A DNA stretch of 64,000 nt from Trichomonas vaginalis G3 (GCF_026262505.1 NC_067206.1:13450205-13514204), one strand, 5' to 3'. Counted from the first letter of the stretch, positions 8,856 through 19,095 are shown. Notes: generated from the letters alone by a model not told the origin. A program made the numbers and translations.

Positions 8856-11023
8856 GAGGATACTGGTCGGGTTATTCAAGACATTAAAAACGTGTATCCT
8901 GAAGTTATTGATTTATTTAGAGGAGTTAATGATTCATTTCAAACATTCTATAACCCTCGATGAAGAGAATAAATTAACAGATTATATATTCGTCATTATT
9001 GCAGAATTAATGAAGAGAATAAATGAAAAAGGAATTGGTGATATCATTATAATGTCAGCGATGTAATGATGAAAAGAAATTTTGACTCATTATTTACAAA
9101 CCGAAAACAGAATATAGTCTTTATGACGTAATTACCGAATTAATGAAAAAGATTAATGATAATAAGAGTTCTGGCGGAAGAGTTTGAATTAGAAGTGAAT
9201 GATGTTAATGAGAAATTAGCCGAAAAAGCAGATAAAAACCACGTTCATTATATAACTTCAGACGAACAGATTATAACGGACTACCATGGATATTTAACAC
9301 GAAGTGATGAAGCGAAGAAAAAATGTTAATGAAAGAAGATATAAATACATTCGTGCTAAAGGTTATGACATAAGCTGTACTGTACAGTATGACACAGGTA
9401 AGCACCAGAAGCATTTAGTTATAACGATGAAATTTATGCCTCTACTTTCTCTGTTAATGGTGTATTAGTTGAACCAAGATTTATGTTAAGAGTTAAGGCA
9501 AAAATAACGTTTGAAGATGCTATTAAAAGTAAAGCTGACAAAGTTGAACTTGACGCAACGAACAAAGTTTTGAAATCTCATAAACACAACATCTCCGATA
9601 TAAATGAACTTCAAACTTCTTTAGACAGTAAAGCTGACAAGAACCATACACATAAATCCTTCACTACTGTTAGAGCAGACGACATAATATTGAACTTTGA
9701 CCTTGGTTCAAGTGCACCATTAGAAAATCAAGTACAAGCGTAAAAGATACTCTTAACAGTTTAAGATAACAGTTGCAGGAACATTGAAAGTCATGCCAGA
9801 AACTTTGAAGCACATGAACTACCAGCAATGTTAGATAAGAAAGCAGACAAGAACCATACACATAAATCCTTCACAACTGTTGCTATAGAAAGTATTGAAG
9901 GAACGGTTGAAGAAACTGGTGGGGATGCATTATATTGTAAACCTCCTAACTTTCCACAAGGTTTAACATCGGATGACGACATAACGACGATGAGAAACAT
10001 TAGATGTAAAGATGTTTATGTCATGAAGGATGAAATAATATTAAATTCACTGCTCAAGATTTATATGACAAGAAAGCAGACAAGACCATACACATAAAAT
10101 CCTTCACTACTGTTAGAGCAGACGACATAATATTGAACTTTGACCTTGGTTCAAGTGACCTTTAGAGAATCCGAGTACAAGCGTAAAAGATACTCTTAAC
10201 AATTTAGATAAGAGTTGCAGGAATACCGAAGATCATGCCAGAAACTTTGAAGCATATGAACTACCAGCAATGTTAGACAAGAAAGCAGATAAAACTTATG
10301 TGGATGCAGAACTAACAAAGAAATTTTCGAAACCAGATACAATGACATTTAAACAGAAATATAAATGGTGAACCAGAAACTCCATTTGAATTTGTTAGAG
10401 GTCTTCAACCAGATACTTTTGAATTTTTCTTGGATAATTCTATTGAACTAACATTACATTTAAAAGTGGAACAAATGCAACATTTCATCCGGGAGATACA
10501 TTCCAAATGGTATTTAATGACATAAGTTCTTTAGAATATGTTTATAGAGTTATGAGCATATATGATTTAATATATCCTATAGGAGCTGTTTATACGTCTA
10601 TGAATCCAATAAATCCAAACACTTTATTTGGTGGTAGATGGTATGAAATAGTTGACAGTTTTCCATTCTACACTAATACGCAGTCAATGAAGATGGGAGG
10701 TTCAAAGAAAATAGGTATTGAAACCTTCCTTCACATATGCATAGGTTCAGTGGAAGAACATCTGTGGAAGGAAACCATTCACATTCAATAACAAAAAGAG
10801 GTTATACAAATCTTGCAGCGGGTTCGGATAGACAGGAATGCATAGATATGATATCACAACTGACCCAAAGATGTTAGCAAGGTATTTCTGTGGAACTGCA
10901 GGAAATCATACACATGTTGTAGCTGGTATTACAGACCAGCAGGTAATGGAAAAGATTATATGCCTCCTTATATAACAATGCACGCTTGGATACGAGTTGG
11001 TTAAAATCTTTAACTTTACATAA

Positions 11024-12106
11024 ATGAGCTTGAAAGAAGTATTCGAACAACATCCATGGAGGTCATTTAAGAAGTTCAATGAAGCTGCAAAGAGTTCGGA
11101 TTTACTAACAGAGCTGAAGTGAAAGGTTCTTTGACAAAAATGTTGTACATCAAACAAAAATAAATCCTTACGACTATTTTTACCAATTTACTCCAACACT
11201 CCTGACGCATACCAATTTGACACTCTCATTCAAAGCAGAAAAGGAGGACATAAACCATTCCTCATCTTCATAAATGTTAACACTCGTAAAGCATATGCGT
11301 ATATAATGAGAAATAAAGGAACTCATGAAGTGTTAAGAGTTTTACAAAAGTTTGTAGCAGAACATAGCCCAAGTATTTTAACATCAGACCAAGACGGTGC
11401 ATACCTCAGCAACGAAATCACAGAATTTCTCATTAAGCATAACATAACTCACTACACTACTGAAGACCATAACCATAACATACTCGGTATCATTAACCGC
11501 TTCATAAGGACTCTCAGAGATTTAAATCAAGAGCGAGACTTTACCGAAGAAACAATGAAACATTTTCTCGAAGTATATAATTCCTCAACACATTCTACAA
11601 CAGGACATACACCAAATTCAATGACACAACAACAAGAAGAAAAGTATATACAAAAGAAACGAAGCCAAACACAAAATATCAGAAATTCAACACAATTTAC
11701 TCTCATTCCTGGTACAAAAGTTCGTGTAGTTCTTGACGACAAACCATTGACAAAGAAACGTTTAAGGTTAAGTCGAAATTATTATATCGTAGACTCTACG
11801 CAAGGTAATGGATATCTTATAAAAGCTGCTGACGACTCCATAGCATTTTACCCTCGACATAAATTAGTCGAAAGTAGTAATGGCAAACTTGCTGAAACCA
11901 TTGACGAAGCAAAGCGAGGAGTGGTTATTGAAATACTTGACTATAACACAAACGATGACACTTATAAAGTAAGATATGAAGGAGGCGTTGAAGATGTTAT
12001 ACCATCTAAGAACTTGAGAGAATCTAAACCAACTCATCTGGGACCATTAGAGCGGGAGTACTGGAAAGATAAAAACATGCCAGAAAGAATAAGAAAATTC
12101 TTCTAA
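11024..12106 (+). pseudogene. Maverick rve integrase with chromo-like tail
   Basis: A retroviral-type integrase that inserts Maverick DNA. The open part from 11,306 includes the core signature LTSDQDGAYLSNEI and the following helix GIINRFIRTLRDLN, then a basic linker. The last 60 residues (VVIEILDYNTNDDTYKVRYE and PLEREYW) look like a chromodomain, known at the end of some Maverick and LTR-element integrases and thought to steer insertion to chromatin. The 5' end is broken. It follows the fibre remains on the same strand; in E2 the integrase is on the opposite strand to the fibre gene but adjoins it. Confidence 0.75.
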
Positions 12107-12146
12107 ACTTTTTCGTTGGATGTAAATCAGACAAAAATATAATTTA

Positions 12147-12193
12147 GGTGAAGAGGTGAGATTTCACCTGTTTTCTCACCTCTTTTTTCACCT
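12147..12193. repeat. compound intergenic palindrome, GGTGA type
   Basis: GGTGAAGAGGTGAGA pairs with TCTCACC and TTTCACC; central GGTGAGATTTCACC. It separates the convergent integrase and 164-residue genes and overlaps the latter's stop, which fits a 3'-end or terminator role. Confidence 0.8.
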
Positions 12194-12682
12194 CTTGAAC
12201 TTTTTATAACATTCGGTCATAACTTCATCAATTTCATTTAAATCACGATTTAAAAACTCATTGACTTCATCTTCAACCGTGTCATCTTGTAATAAGAATA
12301 TTTTCTTTAGTTTCATGTCAACATCCCGAACAGCACAAAGGATAAAATCATATTCATTTCTTCCGTTAAACATACTTTTTCTTTCTCGTTCATCGTTAAA
12401 TAAATTATTGAAAATATAAACAGCGGTGTAAAAGTTATGTACTGTGTTAAATGTTGAAGCTTCACCTATTTTAGATTTTAGGATTCTTTTAGTAAGTAAA
12501 TTGTTATCGTTCTTTCTCTTTTCCTTATCGTTCATGTCGAATCTGTCGAACCACATATCCTGTATTTCATCGAATTTACGAACTATAGAATCCGTCATTT
12601 CCCTGGTTAATGAGGGGTAATCATTATTAATTTTTTCATATAATTTGTCCATATGATTTTCATCGACGTTTCCGGAAAGCAT
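12188..12682 (-). CDS. Maverick protein of unknown function (164 aa)
   Basis: Starts MLSGNVDENHMDKLYEKINN at 12,682. Highly charged and predicted helical; phrases such as TREMTDSIVRKFDEIQDMW and a C-terminal EFLNRDLNEIDEVMTECYKK give an all-alpha look. No match in E2 and no catalytic motif was seen. The frame is intact and is bounded by compound palindromes on both sides. Confidence 0.5.
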   Translation of the reverse strand: MLSGNVDENHMDKLYEKINNDYPSLTREMTDSIVRKFDEIQDMWFDRFDMNDKEKRKNDNNLLTKRILKSKIGEASTFNTVHNFYTAVYIFNNLFNDERERKSMFNGRNEYDFILCAVRDVDMKLKKIFLLQDDTVEDEVNEFLNRDLNEIDEVMTECYKKFKR

Positions 12683-12707
12683 TTAATTAAAGCAAAAATA
12701 TATTATA

Positions 12708-12753
12708 GGTGAAGAGGTGAGATGTCACCCGTTTTTCACCTGTTTTCTCACCC
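12708..12753. repeat. compound intergenic palindrome, GGTGA type
   Basis: GGTGAAGAGGTGAGATGTCACC followed by TTTTTCACC and TCTCACC. It lies between two minus-strand genes, 3' of the 12,761-13,726 gene. Confidence 0.8.
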
Positions 12754-12760
12754 CAGTTTT

Positions 12761-13726
12761 TCACAAGCGTTTTACATGAATTGTACGATGTATATTTGAA
12801 ATCCTAAACAATTTCGTAGCTTCTATTTCTTCTGTCAGTATGTCAAAAGTTTTAACAATGCCGAAAGTTTCTTTATATTTCTTCTTGACGTCAGATAGAA
12901 GGAAATCGTCAGCAGTTGGATAGTTTTTGTTCAGAAATGCTAACATGTCCATTTTATTTTCTGCTGGCTTTTCTGCTTCTTTCTTTAAGTCTGCATAGTC
13001 GTTTCGCATTCTTTCTATCTCTTTGACGGAGTAGTTATATTTCCTAATTGCTGCTTTACATTTAGAACATTGCGGATTCATTTTTGCGTTATATTCTGAA
13101 ACCTTACCTGCTAAAACAACTAAGGCGTCAATGGTTTTCTTTAACTCAAAAGCAGTTGGTCTTATCTGTTCGTTCCATATTTTACCTCTTCTATCTTTAT
13201 CTCTTATCTGCCATACACATTCAGCAACTAACGAAACAAAGTTATCGTAGGTCTTAAACTCCCCGGATTTATATATGTCAGAAACATTCTTATATACCAT
13301 GTCGCAATCTTTGTCCATAACCTTATGGTTGCAATGAAATCCTAGAAACTCATAGTTTACCTTTCGAATGAACTTCTTTATTTCTACTGAGTCAGTTGGT
13401 TTCACTTCTATTTCATCGAATTCAGGAATAGTTAGTTTTTGATGCTGAATTTCAGGTAGTTTAGGTAAATGGTCAATAATGTCCTGCATTTCATAAAGAT
13501 ACTGTTCATTTGTTTCATCTTTCGCACTACAGTCTAAATTACTTGTTAAAAGTTCTTGCTTTATCTTCTGGATTTTTGTTTCGAAAGTATATGAAGAAGG
13601 AATGAAGCTTTTCATCTCTACTAACATAGATGTTGGATTCATGACTAACGAGTTTGGTGAAGTTGTTGTGGACAGAGTCCCGCCGTTCGCGGCTTGAATT
13701 GTTGTTGTGCCGATTGTTGAAATCAT
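12761..13726 (-). CDS. Maverick Cys-cluster protein, variant C-terminus (321 aa)
   Basis: The first 245 residues are almost the same as those of the E2 protein at 49,199, including HCNHKVMDKDCDMVYKN and the NPQCSKCKAA pair of cysteines, which together could bind zinc. After the shared DYADLK the two proteins diverge. Here a 60-residue tail (DDFLLSDVKKKYKETFGIV, ISNIHRTIHVKRL) replaces the KilA-N-like and T5orf172 domains of the E2 version. The leader TTTTTATTTTGTATGTAAAG is shared with KilA-N genes. The frame is intact. A DNA-binding regulator is the likely role by association only. Confidence 0.6.
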   Translation of the reverse strand: MISTIGTTTIQAANGGTLSTTTSPNSLVMNPTSMLVEMKSFIPSSYTFETKIQKIKQELLTSNLDCSAKDETNEQYLYEMQDIIDHLPKLPEIQHQKLTIPEFDEIEVKPTDSVEIKKFIRKVNYEFLGFHCNHKVMDKDCDMVYKNVSDIYKSGEFKTYDNFVSLVAECVWQIRDKDRRGKIWNEQIRPTAFELKKTIDALVVLAGKVSEYNAKMNPQCSKCKAAIRKYNYSVKEIERMRNDYADLKKEAEKPAENKMDMLAFLNKNYPTADDFLLSDVKKKYKETFGIVKTFDILTEEIEATKLFRISNIHRTIHVKRL

Positions 13727-13810
13727 ATCTTTACATACAAAATAAAAAAATAAATAAAAATAAAACTAACGTTATTTTTCTATCTTAAGGAAATTCATGA
13801 AAATTCATGA

Positions 13811-14013
13811 GGGTGAGAAATTAGGTGAAAAAAGAGGTGACATCTCACCTCTTCACCTATAATATATTTTTGGTCATTTACACTCATTTACGAAGAAGTT
13901 ATGACAAAGCATTTACGAAGAAGTTATGACAAAGCATTTACGAAGAAGTTATGACAAAGTCACGAGGGTGAAAAAAGAGGTGAGAAAACAGGTGACATCT
14001 CACCTCTTCACCT
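13811..14013. repeat. two compound palindromes around a 24-bp minisatellite
   Basis: GGTGA-type palindromes at 13,811-13,858 and 13,966-14,013 flank about three tandem copies of TTACGAAGAAGTTATGACAA (13,885-13,960). The same motif, as CTTCTTCGTAAA, recurs at the ends of E2. The rest of 13,727-14,250 holds no gene that I can see. Confidence 0.75.
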
Positions 14014-14123
14014 AAATTATATTTTAGGTCAAAGCTTCCACGAGAGAAAAGATTCCTCATTCGCTAAGGATTCCAAAAATGAAAAAATCATTGATTTCGG
14101 CTGAGAAAAAACAGCAAAACCCT

Positions 14124-14188
14124 TCTTCCACGGGAACAAAGAAATAAAGAAGAAATAAAGTAAATTTTTTATTTATTCCCGTGGAAGA
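14124..14188. other. hairpin with 13-nt perfect arms
   Basis: TCTTCCACGGGAA at 14,124-14,136 is the exact reverse complement of TTCCCGTGGAAGA at 14,176-14,188, with an AT-rich 39-base loop. It lies just 3' of the tRNA-like sequence if both are read on the minus strand. Confidence 0.6.
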
Positions 14189-14253
14189 TAGAGCACTTTT
14201 ATGACACTTTTTATTCACGACAAACAAGACAAATAAAGAAAATAAGAAAATAC

Positions 14254-14326
14254 GGCGCTGTCGCGGTTCGAACCACAGACCTTGACCCCTCCATAACACC
14301 ACCTTAGACCACTGTGCTACGTAGCC
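14254..14326 (-). tRNA. decayed tRNA-like sequence, 73 nt
   Basis: On the minus strand the 73 bases start GGCTACGTAGCACAGTGGTC and end GTTCGAACCGCGACAGCGCC. They show a D-arm-like TAGCACAGTGGTCTAAGG and a T-arm with GGTTCGAACC at the right distance. The outer acceptor pairs G1-C73, G2-C72 and C3-G71 form, but the middle acceptor and anticodon stems pair poorly, so no anticodon can be assigned. It is probably a tRNA pseudogene or tRNA-derived sequence inside E1. Confidence 0.35.
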
Positions 14327-14367
14327 TGTCGACATAAGATTTTATAAATTGCATATTTGACGTAAAT

Positions 14368-14742
14368 TTATTTCCATCTGGCTTCCCACTGCATAAGATA
14401 TTCATACGTGTTTGTAAGACATTCATTAAACTTCTTTTCTATTGCATCTAATCTTGCGTTATTTTTTTCAATAACTTGTCTGTATTCTTCATCATCTCCA
14501 GCAGTGTTTGGGTCTTCACGTTTAAAATATTCATTGTTAACCAATTTTTTATCTACAAATTTTATTAGTGTTTGATTCACTTCGTTATGATAACGGTCAT
14601 ATTCTTTCAATACGTAAGTGAAGACAAAATGCGTCGTACCTTCAATCTTAAAGCTTAAAGAACTTTCAACACAGTTTTGAGGGTCTGTCAGTGCGTCAAT
14701 GAGATAGTATTCGAAGTCAGTCAATAATCTTTTTAAAGTCAT
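14368..14742 (-). CDS. Maverick protein of unknown function (124 aa)
   Basis: Starts MTLKRLLTDFEYYLIDALTD. Mixed alpha/beta, acidic in the middle, with a helical C-terminus (RQVIEKNNARLDAIEKKF, LMQWEARWK). It is divergent from the KilA-N gene at 14,850; both starts lie behind inverted copies of TTTTATCCTGTATG, so they may share a two-way promoter. Intact. No family recognised. Confidence 0.5.
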   Translation of the reverse strand: MTLKRLLTDFEYYLIDALTDPQNCVESSLSFKIEGTTHFVFTYVLKEYDRYHNEVNQTLIKFVDKKLVNNEYFKREDPNTAGDDEEYRQVIEKNNARLDAIEKKFNECLTNTYEYLMQWEARWK

Positions 14743-14814
14743 TTCATACAGGATAAAATTTAATGTTGTGAAGAAATAGTGTTTATCTCAGAAAAAATAA
14801 AGTTAGTTTTTATT

Positions 14815-14849
14815 TTATTTATTTTTTTATCCTGTATGTAAGAACAGTA
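14815..14849 (+). promoter_or_regulatory. T-rich leader of KilA-N type genes
   Basis: TTATTTATTTTTTTATCC then TGTATGTAAGAACA just before the ATG. Near-identical leaders precede 48,260, 49,199 and 50,890 in E2 and 13,726 (minus strand) in E1, so this is probably an element-specific promoter/start signal rather than the host Inr. Confidence 0.5.
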
Positions 14850-15677
14850 ATGTCAACATTAGAGAACACAACAACTGCTATCGTTCATGAAGCCATAAAT
14901 GAAGAATACGAATACATACAATATAACAAACAATTGAGACTCATTCGTTCAGTCAAAGATGATATGTATCAAATGCAAAGTATAATGAACGCTCTTCGTT
15001 CTACAAAGCAAGCATATCATTGGTTTGAAAACCAACAGGCAAAAGAACTTTTAGAAGAATTTCCTCATATGATTGCTTCCCTCGGAAAACCGAGGGAAGA
15101 GATTCCGTACGAAAATCGCAAGAATTTGGCACCTGGTTTGAAAGGTTATTATGTTCATAGACTTTTAGTAAATGCTGTAGCAATGTGGGCTTCACCTCGT
15201 TATGCTTGTTATATTTTCATGATGTTAGATGAACTATATAAAGCAGAACGTGGAGAGATGGAAAAGAAACTTCAAGCAAAAGATGAAGTCATTGAATCCA
15301 AAGACAAAAGCATACAGAAAAGAATACCACGTTCAGTACCAAAAGGAAAGGAAAAGAGTTATAAGTATATGATTTATACTGAAGAGTTGGAGAAAGAAGA
15401 AGATAGAGATATGGTTATGTTGCATTTAGTCAGAAGAAACAACAAAAGCTTTTACGACCTTGCTAAAATATATAAATCTGACAGAAACTGGTTCTATCGT
15501 GAAAACTTACCGATTTCAATGACACCGAATGAGCAAATAAAAGAAATTGTCAAAAATACTCTTCCTCAAACACACTATGACATCAAAGGTTGCACAATAC
15601 TTACCTTCAAAGAAGACTTAACATTACTGAAGGAAAAAATAACAGAATATTTCGATAACTTCAAAGAGGAAGAATGA
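14850..15677 (+). CDS. KilA-N protein with DUF3627-like tail
   Basis: A 275-residue DNA-binding-type protein of the KilA-N family known from phages, poxviruses and giant viruses. The KilA-N signature GYYVHRLLVNAVAMWASPRY lies at about residues 99-120, followed by a lysine/glutamate linker. The C-terminal half (KYMIYTEELEKEEDRDMVML, RNNKSFYDLAKIY) resembles the DUF3627 domain that often follows KilA-N. It is a close paralogue of the E2 protein at 50,890-51,729. A 24-base hairpin lies inside the coding sequence at 15,076-15,099. Intact. Confidence 0.75.
   Translation: MSTLENTTTAIVHEAINEEYEYIQYNKQLRLIRSVKDDMYQMQSIMNALRSTKQAYHWFENQQAKELLEEFPHMIASLGKPREEIPYENRKNLAPGLKGYYVHRLLVNAVAMWASPRYACYIFMMLDELYKAERGEMEKKLQAKDEVIESKDKSIQKRIPRSVPKGKEKSYKYMIYTEELEKEEDRDMVMLHLVRRNNKSFYDLAKIYKSDRNWFYRENLPISMTPNEQIKEIVKNTLPQTHYDIKGCTILTFKEDLTLLKEKITEYFDNFKEEE
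15076..15099. repeat. in-gene hairpin, 10-nt arms
   Basis: CTTCCCTCGG and CCGAGGGAAG flank an AAAA loop inside the KilA-N gene. The E2 paralogue has a different hairpin (GCGAGTAAG / CTTACTCGC, 51,147-51,172) in the same variable part, so this spot accepts palindromes. Confidence 0.6.
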
Positions 15678-15731
15678 AGTCACGACAACATTAACGAAGA
15701 AGTCACGACAACATTAACGAAGAGAGAATGA

Positions 15732-15765
15732 GGTGAAAAAACAGGTGATATCTCACCTCTTCACC
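15732..15765. repeat. compound intergenic palindrome, GGTGA type, short
   Basis: GGTGAAAAAACAGGTGATATCTCACC then CTTCACC; it lies between the convergent KilA-N and 157-residue genes. Just before it are two copies of GAAGTCACGACAACATTAAC. Confidence 0.75.
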
Positions 15766-15784
15766 ACCAAAAATATATTTTTGG

Positions 15785-16258
15785 TTAAATAGCTTCAGGG
15801 TCAATTTCTTCAACCATTTCACTTCCTTCGTCAATGTCAATTGAAGCTTCTTCAACCTTTGGTAAGAACTTTTGTATAACATCTTTGTTCGTTATTGTCT
15901 TCAGAGATGAAGGATAATATTTCACAGATGTTTCACCCTTCTTATATTCTTTCTGTTCGGAAAGATTCATAGCAATACTGAAGAAGTCAATGTTGGAGTT
16001 CTTTATGACAGTATAGTGTGTATCTTTGACATTCACGAAGAAACCCTTTTGTTTCAAAACTACTGCTAACTCTTGTGAAGTATAACGTTTGCGGTCAATG
16101 ACGATAGCTAATGGTCTGACATACTGACCAAACTTAGATTCTTTCACAAACTTCTTGTTAAAGATAACATTAACGTTTGAAGCATTATTGAACTCATTCT
16201 TGATGGCAGTAGCGAGAGCATTGTATGAAAAGAACTTGCAATCTTGCATGTGTTTCAT
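15785..16258 (-). CDS. Maverick protein of unknown function (157 aa)
   Basis: Starts MKHMQDCKFFSYNALATAIK. The first 110 residues are alpha/beta (VRPLAIVIDRKRYTSQELAV, GFFVNVKDTHYTVIKNSN); the end is acidic (DIDEGSEMVEEIDPEAI). Divergent from polymerase B with about 90 bp between the starts. It is missing from E2 together with the polymerase, which may link the two. Intact; no family recognised. Confidence 0.5.
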   Translation of the reverse strand: MKHMQDCKFFSYNALATAIKNEFNNASNVNVIFNKKFVKESKFGQYVRPLAIVIDRKRYTSQELAVVLKQKGFFVNVKDTHYTVIKNSNIDFFSIAMNLSEQKEYKKGETSVKYYPSSLKTITNKDVIQKFLPKVEEASIDIDEGSEMVEEIDPEAI

Positions 16259-16348
16259 TAAAATAAAAATATTAAATTATTTTGAAAAATAACTTAAAAA
16301 AAATCTAATCTAATTTTTTCAAAAATATTTTTTTATTTCCTACTAAAG

Positions 16349-18995
16349 ATGTATCGGAAGTTGTCTAAGTTAGAACACTCGGAAATAAAACAACTTCTTA
16401 CAGAAGCTAATATAGATGTTGCAAAGCATTACGCAACAAACAAAAAAGCACTCGCTGACTTCATTAAAGACTATAATGGTGCAATAAGTTATGATAGAAT
16501 TCATGAGTTCATAAAGCCGCAACGCGGCGAGGACGAAGTCCATGCAAGAGCATTTCCTTTAAATGACATTGCTATTGACTTATATCATAGACGTTCAGTA
16601 CCTCATGAAGTAAGAAGAGAGATGTTTGACATAACAAATGCAAACGTTGGTGAAACAAGAAGAGCTGTACCTCATGAAGTAAGAAGAGAGATGTTTGACA
16701 TAACAAATGCAAACGTTGGTGAAACACGAAAGAGAGATGACACACTGAAACAACAGAGAAGAGAGATGTTTAAAAGTGCTATAGAACAAGTTCGCAAAGC
16801 TAACGATGTCATTCGTTCCATTGACGACAAACCAAAAGAAGGTGAGAGATGGTTAAAGAAAGATGAAGAGAATAGGAAGAGAAATGTGAAGTCAGGCAAT
16901 AGACTCATTGACTTTAACATCGAAGCTTTAGATGAACCAAACAGAGACTACTTACACAAACATTTCGGTAAGGTTTTCATGAGACTCTTAGAGAAAATTA
17001 AAATAAACTCGCAACAGAGATGGATGGTATGTTATAAACTTGGTGGAAAGTATGAATGTTCTACGTTAAACCTCAATAATATTGGAACATTACTACATCA
17101 GCTCTTGAAGGAGAACTTTATATCAGAGATAGAAGCAAATGCTGCAGGTATTGTTGAAATGCACTATGACTTCTTCTTGACAAACATAAAGAATCTTACC
17201 GAAATAAAGATGTATGATTTAACAGAATATGAAGGCTTAACGATGTCAGATGTAAAGAAAGGCAAACCAAAAAAGAGACCATATAGAGATGAAAGCACAC
17301 TGACAAATGACCAGAAAGCCATTTTGGAAGCTCTTAAGCAAACAGGAAACCCAGCACTTATAGAAAGCTTTTGGAAAGATAATGGTGAAAAGAAGTTTTA
17401 TAAGAAGAGAAGCGGTCAGTTCTGGAAGTATCTTTGCACATTACCTATAAATCTTGAACGCTACCAAATCTTCAATGAACTGAACAAAAGAACTGCAACA
17501 CTTATGACAGAGGACAATTGTTTCGTTTATGCTTGCATTCAGGCTGGAGTAAATGAAGAAACTATTGACCACATGAGAGAAGTCATTCGTGTTAGAGACT
17601 TTCCTCAAAGTAAAGTACAAGAAATTTCCGATTCAACAGGTATAGCATTTAATGTTACCATTGGTTATTTCAATGACTCAAGACATAATGAAATAAAGAG
17701 ATATATACCAAAAGAATGCGAAACTGTTAGAACTATTGACTTACTTCTTGTTGAAGACCACTACATGCTAAATGAAAGATTACCAATGACAACATACTTC
17801 ATTCGAAACTATATAGAAATCTTGAAGGAGTGTGGTGGAATGAACATTGAGAAACAGATGAAGATTTATACAAAGAGAGAAGATAAATATGTAGTTCGTT
17901 ATGATAGAACAACACCGCTATGGGATGTTATGAAAACATTGTGGGAGTGCAAATATTTCGAACCTATTTCTTATGGAGAACTTTTCACATATACTACTGA
18001 CTTATATAAACAGAACCTTGCACCATTTAAAGATTTGACATATGCTCCAAAGTATTGTGTACAACTGAAGAAGAAAGCAGAGTCAAAAGAAGTAAATAAA
18101 GCTAAATGTAAATTCATTCCTGAGCACGTTTTCTTTGCTGACTTTGAGTGTAGCACAGACGGCTTTCATAAAGCTTTTAACATCTGTTATGACAGTGAAG
18201 ATGGTTCAGTGAGTGAAAGCATTTGGGGTCAAAACTGTGCAACAGAATTTTTGGAAAGACTTCCTGACAAGAGTTTAATATATTTCCACAACCTCAGTTA
18301 TGACATAAACTTCATCTTAAGACACATGACAGAAGTGAAAGGAACTCCCATCATTAAAGGTTCACGAACAATGCAAATAACTGGTTTATATAAAGGACGG
18401 GCAATTATTATAAAAGACTCTTACAGTGTTATAAATAAGAAGCTTAAACTATTTCCTGCTATGTTTAACTTACAAACAGGACCGAAAGAAGTATTTCCAT
18501 ATAACTACTACAGCAGTGTTTTGTTAGCAAATGACAACAGAACTGGTGTCATTTCTGAAGCATGTAAGTTTATCCATGATGCAGATACATTCATGAAAAC
18601 ATAGATTCCATCAAAGGTTGCAGAATAGATGAAAACCACTTCGACTTAGAAAAATATAGCACGTTTTACTGCAAACAAGATGTAAGAATTTTAAGAGAAG
18701 GTTTTGTAAAGTTCCGCAATGACTTATTGAAAGAGTTTGATTTAAACGTTTATGACTACGTTAGTATTTGTTCTATTGCTAACAAATTGTTTGAGAACAG
18801 AGTATACTTCCCGAATGGAAATCTTTATGACCTCTCAAATAAACCAAGAGAATTTATTTCGAGATGCATTCAAGGTGGAAGATGTATGTTGTCAGATAAC
18901 ATGAAACAAAAGAGCAAAAAGAAACTCATTGCTGACTTCGACACTGTTTCATTATATCCTTCAGCTATAGCAAGACTTTATACTTTAGAAGGAAT
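16349..18995 (+). pseudogene. protein-primed DNA polymerase B, broken, cut by gap
   Basis: Polinton-type family B DNA polymerase, which copies the element with a terminal protein primer. The N-terminal 450 residues are element-specific, with a tandem duplication (REMFDITNANVGETR twice) and an OTU-like stretch DNCFVYACIQAG ... DHYMLNE. Exonuclease motifs follow: FFADFECSTD (Exo I), YFHNLSYDINFI (Exo II) and YCKQDVRIL (Exo III). The polymerase motif A, ADFDTVSLYPSA, lies just before the 100-base assembly gap, so the palm C motif is not visible. It has at least one break. No counterpart was found in E2. Confidence 0.85.
16516..16541. repeat. double mini-hairpin inside polymerase B, copy 4
   Basis: GCCGC-AAC-GCGGC at 16,516-16,528 and GGAC-GAA-GTCC at 16,531-16,541. 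It encodes KPQRGEDEVHA, close to RPQSGEGEARE of the copy at 3,548-3,572 in the same reading frame. Confidence 0.75.
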
Positions 18996-19095
18996 NNNNN
19001 NNNNNNNNNNNNNNNNNNNNNNNNNNNNNNNNNNNNNNNNNNNNNNNNNNNNNNNNNNNNNNNNNNNNNNNNNNNNNNNNNNNNNNNNNNNNNNN
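18996..19095. other. assembly gap (100 N)
   Basis: Exactly 100 N, the usual placeholder for a gap of unknown size. It falls inside the polymerase B gene. Sequence after it begins with a fragment (TTTTTTATACAAAGTTCAAG) that also occurs in the non-coding block at 47,800-48,090, so the missing piece may be kilobases long. Confidence 0.95.

Larger units (their letters stand above)
7511..11004 (+). pseudogene. phage-like tail-fibre protein remains
   Basis: About 3.5 kb of repetitive coding remains with many breaks. Repeats of the type KADKNHTHKSFTTV occur at least three times (about 9,640, 9,850 and 10,080), as in phage tail fibres. The 3' end has the collar-type head YPIGAVYTSMNP-NTLFGGRWYEI and, at the very end, NHTHVV and YMPPYITMHAWIRVG. 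The whole E2 counterpart is at 42,195-43,952. Double mini-hairpins interrupt it at about 8,116-8,149 and 8,825-8,855. Confidence 0.7.

Noticed and set aside
14057-14335. 92-codon frame on the minus strand
   Set aside because: Its first part is the tRNA-like sequence read as protein and the rest is AT-rich hairpin; no protein-like pattern.
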